From the NCBI GenBank assembly GCA_028023455.1, contig JAQFVV010012396.1, positions 9,712,085-9,776,084 on the forward strand: DNA of 64,000 nt. The letters run 5' to 3'. Position numbers and translations under genes: made by a program. The stretch is from Epiperipatus broadwayi (Eukaryota; Onychophora; Udeonychophora; Euonychophora; Peripatidae). Positions 58,191 to 64,000 of the stretch are shown here, in pieces. How positions within the stretch are numbered: the stretch's first letter is position 1; each line of letters begins with the position of its first letter. The notes beneath the pieces were generated by a model. It was not told where the DNA came from. It ran no database searches and saw only the letters and a program-made list of their open reading frames with translations.

Positions 58191-59190
58191 AACTGATCAG
58201 GAATTAACATTCTTTACTTTAGCTTATATTTATATCTTTGCTATTACTGATTATATATTAGTATCAGATTTACTTCTTTTAATTAATACTATTTAATTAA
58301 TCTAATGTCAGATTTATTTCTTTTAATTAATACTATTTAAGTAATCTAAGTATTAACATACACACATATATTTACTTTTACACATATAATATTGTTTTAA
58401 CAAATGCAACTTTTATTTATGTGTGTATATAAATATAGAAACATACTTAACAGACCTCCCCCAAGTTCAGAGATTCAAGTATTTTATTTTTTTCTGTTCT
58501 CTGAATTTAAAATGTAATCCCTAAGGGTGGGGGGGGGGGGATTTTTCCCCCTCTTTGCATGTTGAGAGGATTTTGCTTGAAAATTTTGTGGTATTTTCTT
58601 GTTCCTGTGTATCAGGTAAATCGTTCACAATAGGGGTGTTTTCCATTTCTATTTTCATATTTTATTTGGGACTGCATTACTGTTATCACTTTTCAGAAAC
58701 AACTGCAACATTTCTTCTATACTTTCATCATTCCAACTGGATGATGTCTTTACATAATACATTTCAGTCTGCCATTCAGATGGTCACCACTTGTTTGCTT
58801 AAATGGCATACAATTTCAGCCTTTGTCCAAATAAGATTATTTGTAGCCCATATACATTCTCTTGGTACAAATATGTAGTTTGTGACTGTGAGGGATTTGT
58901 AGTCTTTGGTTGTTATTATTTTAGAAAGCTTGGGATGCCATCTGTGACTTAAGTTTTTGTCTCCTAATTTAGGTACTGTGATCTTTGCTTTTTCTCCTTT
59001 TTTGCTCTGCATGAAGAGACCTTTAGAGCTCTGACTTTTTTTTGCATAGCATTTGGTGACATTGCAAATGGCTCCAGATTGGTTTCACTTATTCCTGCCT
59101 CCTCCTTAAATTTATTTTGGGGGAAATGGTATATAATGTCTCTTTCCTTGTCAATATTTTTGACCACAGATAATTTTATTCCAAGTTGAC
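58191..59190 (-). pseudogene. pol-region remnant, unassigned
   Basis: Overlapping minus frames (58776-59012, 58964-59167) lie between protease and the pol tail. They contain Lys-rich text such as KKEKKQRSQYLN but no YADD or DDE signature. A G13 tract with TTTTTCCCC follows at about 58529-58550. Probably reverse transcriptase debris or replaced sequence. Confidence 0.3.
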
Positions 59191-59198
59191 TGAACCAA

Positions 59199-59501
59199 TC
59201 ATGGCTGATGAAGCAGTTTATAGATGTGCACTATATACAATGGTAATTTTACTACTTTCCCATTATTGGTAGAAACTGGGAACTGAGTTATTACTTTGAT
59301 TTTTATGTTATTGCCATTGACCTCCAGAGCTTTGAGTTTAGTATTCATAAACTTGGATGACTGTCTTATTTCAGCCATAATAGATTTCCAATCACTCACG
59401 AAAAACAATGACACCCTGCTACCACTGCCAATTTCCATCGATAGGAATTTTCTGTAAATTTTTATGCTAATTACAAATTTCTGTGATTGGTCAGTTGACA
59501 T
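59199..59501 (-). pseudogene. Ty3-type protease remnant
   Basis: FLSMEIGSGSRVSLFFVSDW matches the retropepsin region (MEVDTGS.VSL(I)S..DW), with the catalytic Asp replaced by Ile and Thr by Ser. Later VITQFPVSTNNGKVVKLPLY fits the (I)..V.V.Y......LPL(Y)V segment. The loss of the active-site Asp makes it inactive. The frame starts MSTDQSQKF and runs 100 codons. Confidence 0.65.
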
Positions 59502-59554
59502 ATTATTACTCTCGTGGATATTTTTTCTCTTTTCATGTAAAATTTATTGTTTTT

Positions 59555-59645
59555 GCACATTTTTTCTAAGTGCCCTTCTCTATTACAGTGTTTGCAGCAT
59601 TCATCTCTATAGAAGCACTCACTAACAATGTGACCCAGTGCTTTA
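59555..59645 (-). pseudogene. gag zinc-knuckle segment
   Basis: CKHCNREGHLEKMC (59555-59596) is a perfect CX2CX4HX4C knuckle. LGHIVSECFYRDE immediately before it is the second half of a first knuckle, the classic double arrangement GHI...C..RD..C..C...GH....C of Ty3-type gag. Confidence 0.85.
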
Positions 59646-59659
59646 TTCAACTTTTATTT

Positions 59660-60300
59660 CTATTGTTAATTCCCTTTTGTTCGGTTACCCTTCTCTCATG
59701 TTTGTCAACTTTATGAACTTCTATTTGGTCATTTCCCCTACTTTTATATCAGCAAATTCTTTCACTTGTGCTAAGACCAATTTGTGAGCTATACCACATT
59801 TGATAGCTTCATTATAACTAATATCTTTATCACCAATAATTGCTATCTGAGACTATTACTACTTATTCCACAAAAGAATTGTTCAAGAAGGGATTCCTCT
59901 ATGTATAGGTCATAAACACAGTTTTTTGTGAGTTTGCAAAGGACTGTATCATAATCTTGAGTTTTCTCATTTTTGTCTTGTCAGCAATTTCTAAAATGGA
60001 GTCTAACAATATGCCTAGATGTACGAGGATTAAAATAATCTGACAAATGGTCTTTGACCTGATTGAATGTTAACTCCTCAGGAATTCGAGGTTCACAGAG
60101 TCTATTTGTTATTTGAATGAAGCCTTTCCTGAGAAACAATAATGTTGCTGTTTTAAATTTATCCTCGATCACTCTGTTTATAATTAGGAGTTTCTTGATT
60201 TGCTGGACATGCAGGAGCTACTCACTTGCCTCTCTGACATCAAATTCTGCTGTAGCCAGTTGCATCATGAGCATTTTTTTTCATAAGTTGTTTGCTCCAA
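59660..60300 (-). pseudogene. gag capsid remnant
   Basis: RIPEELTFNQVKDHLSDYFN followed by PRTSRHIVRLHFRNC (about 59995-60100) matches the (T)(F/Y).(E/Q)(V/L)...L...(Y/F).P..S.....(F/Y).F capsid segment of Ty3-type gag. The frame 59981-60172 is intact over 63 codons; frameshifts separate it from the knuckle region. Confidence 0.6.
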
Positions 60301-60413
60301 AAGTTTGTTTAGTTTGACTCTGAACTATTCAGCTGCTATTGCACTAATTGTTATTGACTGACATTGTGTGCTTGCTGTGGATTTATGTTAGAAATTGTGA
60401 CTGCACTAATTGC

Positions 60414-60600
60414 TGTGTCCAGAAGCAAACTGTTCTTCTCTGGATTTCATAAACAAATAATGAAAGGAAAGTCTCTGAATAATATGGAATGGACATGGCT
60501 GCTAGTTAGAAATAATGAAGTTTTATTAATAGAGGATTAGACTTGAGGATTACAAATGATTAGTAATTTTCATAATCATTCTAAGATACTTTATATTGAA
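60414..60600 (-). repeat. LTR segment, upstream copy in element orientation
   Basis: TGTGTCC start; matches 57645-57820. Gag reading begins about 120 bp to its left, the normal order for an antisense element. Confidence 0.75.
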
Positions 60601-60605
60601 GCGGT

Positions 60606-62050
60606 CAATATGAGATTCAGATTGCACTTCACAGTTCTATCCAATCTCCCACCACCAAACTGAATTAAAATCCCATTCATACACTTATATATGCACTTAT
60701 ATAATTCAATTTCTTTTAATTTCTTTTAAAATAACTCTGCATAAGATATTTAATAATATCTTAACCTAAATAATAACTAAATAATATTTTATATCTTTTA
60801 ATAGGTCGTATATGCACGTAAAGTACATGTATATATAAAGGTAATGGGGGATTATGTAAAAATTAATATTTATATTTGTATATTGTATATTAAACTATAT
60901 ATTTAAAATTATATTCAAATATTATATTTAAATACGTATTTATGTAATGGCGGTCAGGATGATGCAATAGGATTGGAAGCTTCTAGAAACATAAAATATT
61001 TAACTAAAATCCATTACTATTTTTAAAATTATTAATCTTATAATAAAAAAATCAAATCAATTTCCTTAACAAAAAATTATCATTTAGTAAAATCTATTAC
61101 TGTATGTGACCAAGAAAGGATGATTTAATACAATTTTAACAATTAAATACAAGTTTATTAATAAAATAAAATAAAAATTGAAATTAAAGTCTATGTGGTT
61201 ATACATATAAATTAAGTCTATACAATAAAAAAAAAATCACCTTGATGATTCACAAATTACAATACACAATTTATGTTATTACTATGGTTTACATATATAT
61301 GCGCATAGACCCGCGATTTATAATATACAATTAATATATTTCAATTGATATTTAATAATGACAAAAAATGATTAAAATTTGCACATATGTCCTATTTGAC
61401 AAGCATTAACATATAGTGCACACATAAATATGCAGTACAATTGACTTATATTACAGTTGTCATATAAAATAATAAATACATAATTAAACTTTTCAGTCGT
61501 ATATAAAAAAAATACTACAAATGTTTAAAAATGTACATATGAGTGTGTGCGTGTATTCGCACACTGACGTTACATATTTTAACTTGTTACAATAATATTA
61601 TATTTTTCATAATTAAATCTATATTGAAAGTATATAGAATCACGTTGCTTAATTCTTTCATAACAGTTTAACATCTTTTTTTAAAAATATATATATTTTG
61701 ATTGATTTCTATAAAAAAATTCGTTTTTCCATCAGGTTATCTTAACTAATTATAGTTTTCTTTTTTTTTCTTTAAAAAACCAATAATATAGTCAATTTTA
61801 TGACAGGTAACTTTTGATTTGTAATTAATTATCAATGCTTTTAAACCAATTTAAAAGATTTGCTTTTTTGATTTTAATTCAAACAAAATTATGCTTGCAT
61901 TTAAATTATATATTCTTCTTTTGATGAATATGAAAATTATTTCTTTACAAAATGTATTTAGCAAATTGTCTTTCTTTTAGACATTTGACTCAGGCAAATT
62001 TTACTTTAAGTTACTAAGTTAAAATATCTTTTATAAGGAATATTAAAAAA
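60606..62050. other. AT-rich DNA, nothing recognised
   Basis: No coding motif. Many TA- and ATATGT-rich stretches. Confidence 0.5.
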
Positions 62051-62720
62051 ATACAACTCACTGTATATACATTTATTTATACTTCTCTGCATATAGACAC
62101 AGCAGTATATGTGTAACTACTTCTTTATTCAACTGGTGTTTCTCTTGGGCAAGCTATTTTTTTGGTCAATCCAGGCAAATGTCATCAGGTAAAAGTATAT
62201 AATTCAGGTATGGTTGGCTCTCTCCCTTCTGCAGTTGGTTCCACTTAGACTTGGATTTGGTAAGCTTCAGGTCAGCAAGCTATTTTCCAGAATGCTTTTA
62301 AGGCTATGAATTTCAACACAAAGAAGTGGGTAATTTACCTCCATGTGAATTCAAACTCCACTATTGAACTGAAGAGTAGCAACTTTCTTACAATCTTACA
62401 TCCTCATGGCAGTTTTCTTTATAATTATACTAGCCATCTCTACAGCTAGCTTTACTGTTGCCATTTTCTACTGCAGTTACCAACTCTTCACAAAACATTT
62501 TAGCCAACTTTACAGATAGCTCTTCTGCTAACCACTTCTCAAAAATATTAAAGCCAAACTTTGCAGTTGGTGAAGTTGGCCATTGCTTAAAATATTAAAA
62601 CTAGACTCTTCTGCCCAACTCTTGCAAAACTGCAAGAAAAACTAACTGATATTTTTTTTTAGCAGTCTTTTTATAATCTTGGTTGGGTCAGGTGGTAAAA
62701 ACATAGTGACTGTTTTCAAT
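62050..62720. repeat. unidentified less AT-rich segment with short internal repeats
   Basis: Recurring blocks of the type TAGCCA(A/T)CT(T/C)TACAG(A/C)TAGCT (about 62430 and 62500) and related GCCAAACTTTGCAG (62552). Composition suggests a decayed repeat or LTR; no termini or coding motif identified. Confidence 0.35.
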
Positions 62721-62979
62721 TAACTTTAATCCTTTGGAAAACAAGCTGGAAATTTTTGTCAAAGTGTGATATTTATATTTTTATTTTAATCTTTGGAATT
62801 TGACCAAAGGTCTGATCTATATACATGTTTTTACTTTGATATCAATTAATTAAAAGATTTCAAAAATACATTTTTATAATTATCAGAAAACATGTTTATT
62901 TTTAAATTTTCAAAATCAGAATAAAAATATTAATTTTTATTTATCAGACCTTTTTTAAATATTTAACTTTATAATAATA

Positions 62980-63400
62980 TATTATTTTAAATCCAGAGTT
63001 ATTTAACCCTTTATTTATTATTTTTATTTCATAATTGAAACACAGGCTTATTATATACCTGTGTCTATATATGTAATATATAGGGTATATGAGCACAGAC
63101 TTCCACACCATCCACCACTCTCCACTCTATCTCATAACACTGATACACTTGAACACAAATATGTTGAAAAGAAAAATAATCGCCAATATATGTATTTCAT
63201 GCTAAACCAGCAATCATCAGTTGGTCCAGATTATCATCTCTACACATATATGCTATAAGTGCTCAGATATAATATATTAAGATAGCCAATCTTCATACTT
63301 TAATGGACAGGCTTCAATCTACTCCTCACTTTAACTCTTCAACCATCAATCCAATTGAAAATCTGATGATGGAATTCTTAAAGACCACCCTGAGGCTGAG
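62980..63400 (-). repeat. F1 repeat copy E
   Basis: Copy with the same left start (AGGGTATATGAGCACAG at 63079) as copy D, preceded by the ACACAGG...CCTGTGT hairpin (63042-63064). The right side ends after CTGATGATGGAAT and lacks the terminal inverted repeat of copy D. Confidence 0.85.
63182..63225 (-). ncRNA. hammerhead ribozyme motif in F1 copy E
   Basis: Minus-strand order: ACCAA, CUGAUGA (canonical), stem II UGCU/AGCA with GGUUU loop, GAAA (canonical), UACAUA, UA (cleavage UH), UUGGC. All core bases are intact; stem III UACAUA allows two pairs. Confidence 0.7.
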
Positions 63401-63427
63401 ATTCTTATCACACCCATGTTGACCTAA

Positions 63428-63495
63428 AGTGAAATACATATATTGGTGATAATTTATCTTTTCAACATATATGTGTTCAAGTGTATCAGTATTTT
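63428..63495 (+). repeat. F1 partial copy in inverted orientation next to copy E
   Basis: Begins inside the ribozyme at TGAAATACATATATTGG and continues through TTTTCAACATATATGTGTTC to GTATCAGT. Together with copy E it repeats the divergent inverted-pair layout of copy A, with the second arm truncated at the ribozyme. Confidence 0.8.
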
Positions 63496-63499
63496 TATT

Positions 63500-64000
63500 T
63501 CAGTGAATGTAAAAAATATCTACTACAATTTTTGTCTGTCTTTATTTTTACTTTTCCATTATATATATATATTATTGTGTGCTATGTATATATATATGCA
63601 GGAGTTAGTAGAATTCAAAATCTTAAGATTTTATTGAATTACAGATTATTAATTTAAATAGTATAAATGAATAGAAGGTAGCTTCTAAATATTCTAAGCA
63701 TATTAGTTTTGGCATTGAATCTTTGTTTTCACTGACAAAGGCAAAAGTCATCTGGTATCCATTGATTTATCAATCTTACATCAAATGGCTGAGAACAAAG
63801 TGAAAAAAATCTGTCTTTGAAGGCATTTTGATTACACTTTTTTTGATTAAGCTTTATATTATTATTTTTTTTAAATCTTTATTAGAAAAATCAGTTCTAC
63901 TTATTTTTCACTATATCTAATAAACAATTATGGTAATTAACTTCTAAGTTCTGGAATACAGTAGTTTTCCATGTTATTAAAATAAAAATAAACTGAATGG
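63500..64000. other. AT-rich DNA, nothing recognised
   Basis: No motif; a TA microsatellite lies near 63560-63600. Confidence 0.5.

Larger units (their letters stand above)
57645..60605 (-). mobile_element. gutted Ty3-type LTR retrotransposon, antisense
   Basis: Related direct repeats at 57645-57820 and 60414-60590 flank about 2.6 kb that on the minus strand reads gag, zinc knuckle, protease, then a short pol remnant. Both repeats begin TGTG and share long blocks such as AATATGGAATGGACATGGCT. Reverse transcriptase, RNase H and integrase cores are not recognisable, so most of pol has been deleted. Outer LTR limits on the right are unclear. Confidence 0.75.

Noticed and set aside
1573-63258. 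A peptide pattern YFML.Q.SSVG repeated in translated frames at 1.6, 41.9, 45.0 and 63.2 kb
   Set aside because: These frames lie across (mostly antisense to) the F1 ribozyme segment. The peptide similarity is explained by conservation of the RNA, and frame ends differ between copies.

Overview
This window looks like intergenic or intronic DNA from an AT-rich animal genome, probably an invertebrate. It is strongly AT-dominated, most of it is poor in CpG, and every long open frame I could assign belongs to a transposable element. I found no convincing host exon, no bacterial gene, no CRISPR array and no rRNA. The mix of Penelope-like elements, RTE/CFDP2-type LINEs, hAT transposons, Ty3-type LTR elements, a very short tRNA-derived SINE and hammerhead-bearing repeats is typical of metazoans. 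The sequence alone does not let me name the species.

Layout. 1-8.3 kb: an inverted pair of a dispersed repeat (called F1 here), a CpG-rich LTR- or promoter-like block at 5.4-7.3 kb, and a large inverted repeat interrupted by a second family (F2). 10-14.3 kb: a decayed LINE split by an F2 inverted pair and a SINE. 15.0-20.9 kb: a structurally intact LTR retrotransposon with about 2-kb LTRs but almost no coding interior. 21.4-26.4 kb: two short hAT-type elements, one inserted next to a relic hAT transposase, and a CpG-rich promoter-like block. 26.9-31.5 kb: an RTE-type LINE relic, a palindromic element (F3), and an antisense LINE endonuclease. 32.3-41.8 kb: three Penelope-like relics, a nearly full-length LINE carrying a 655-bp solo LTR, and two SINEs with target duplications. 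41.8-53 kb: two F1 copies, LTR fragments, a minisatellite and a hammerhead-like motif. 53.5-55.2 kb: a 1.65-kb terminal-inverted-repeat element. 55.2-64 kb: F1 copies around a gutted Ty3-type element on the minus strand.

The most interesting signal is that all six long copies of F1 carry the same 44-nt segment that folds as a type I hammerhead ribozyme: a CUGAUGA core, a stem II with compensatory changes, a GAAA core, a minimal and often palindromic stem III, and a closing stem I. F2 carries a second, decayed hammerhead-like motif. A third lies at 50.8 kb, and a weaker one follows a Penelope relic at 35.2 kb. F1 and F2 insertions recur as inverted pairs with the ribozymes pointing outward. 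This suggests a community of ribozyme-bearing, Penelope- or retrozyme-like mobile RNAs. Homology here was judged by eye, so family names are inferences from motifs.
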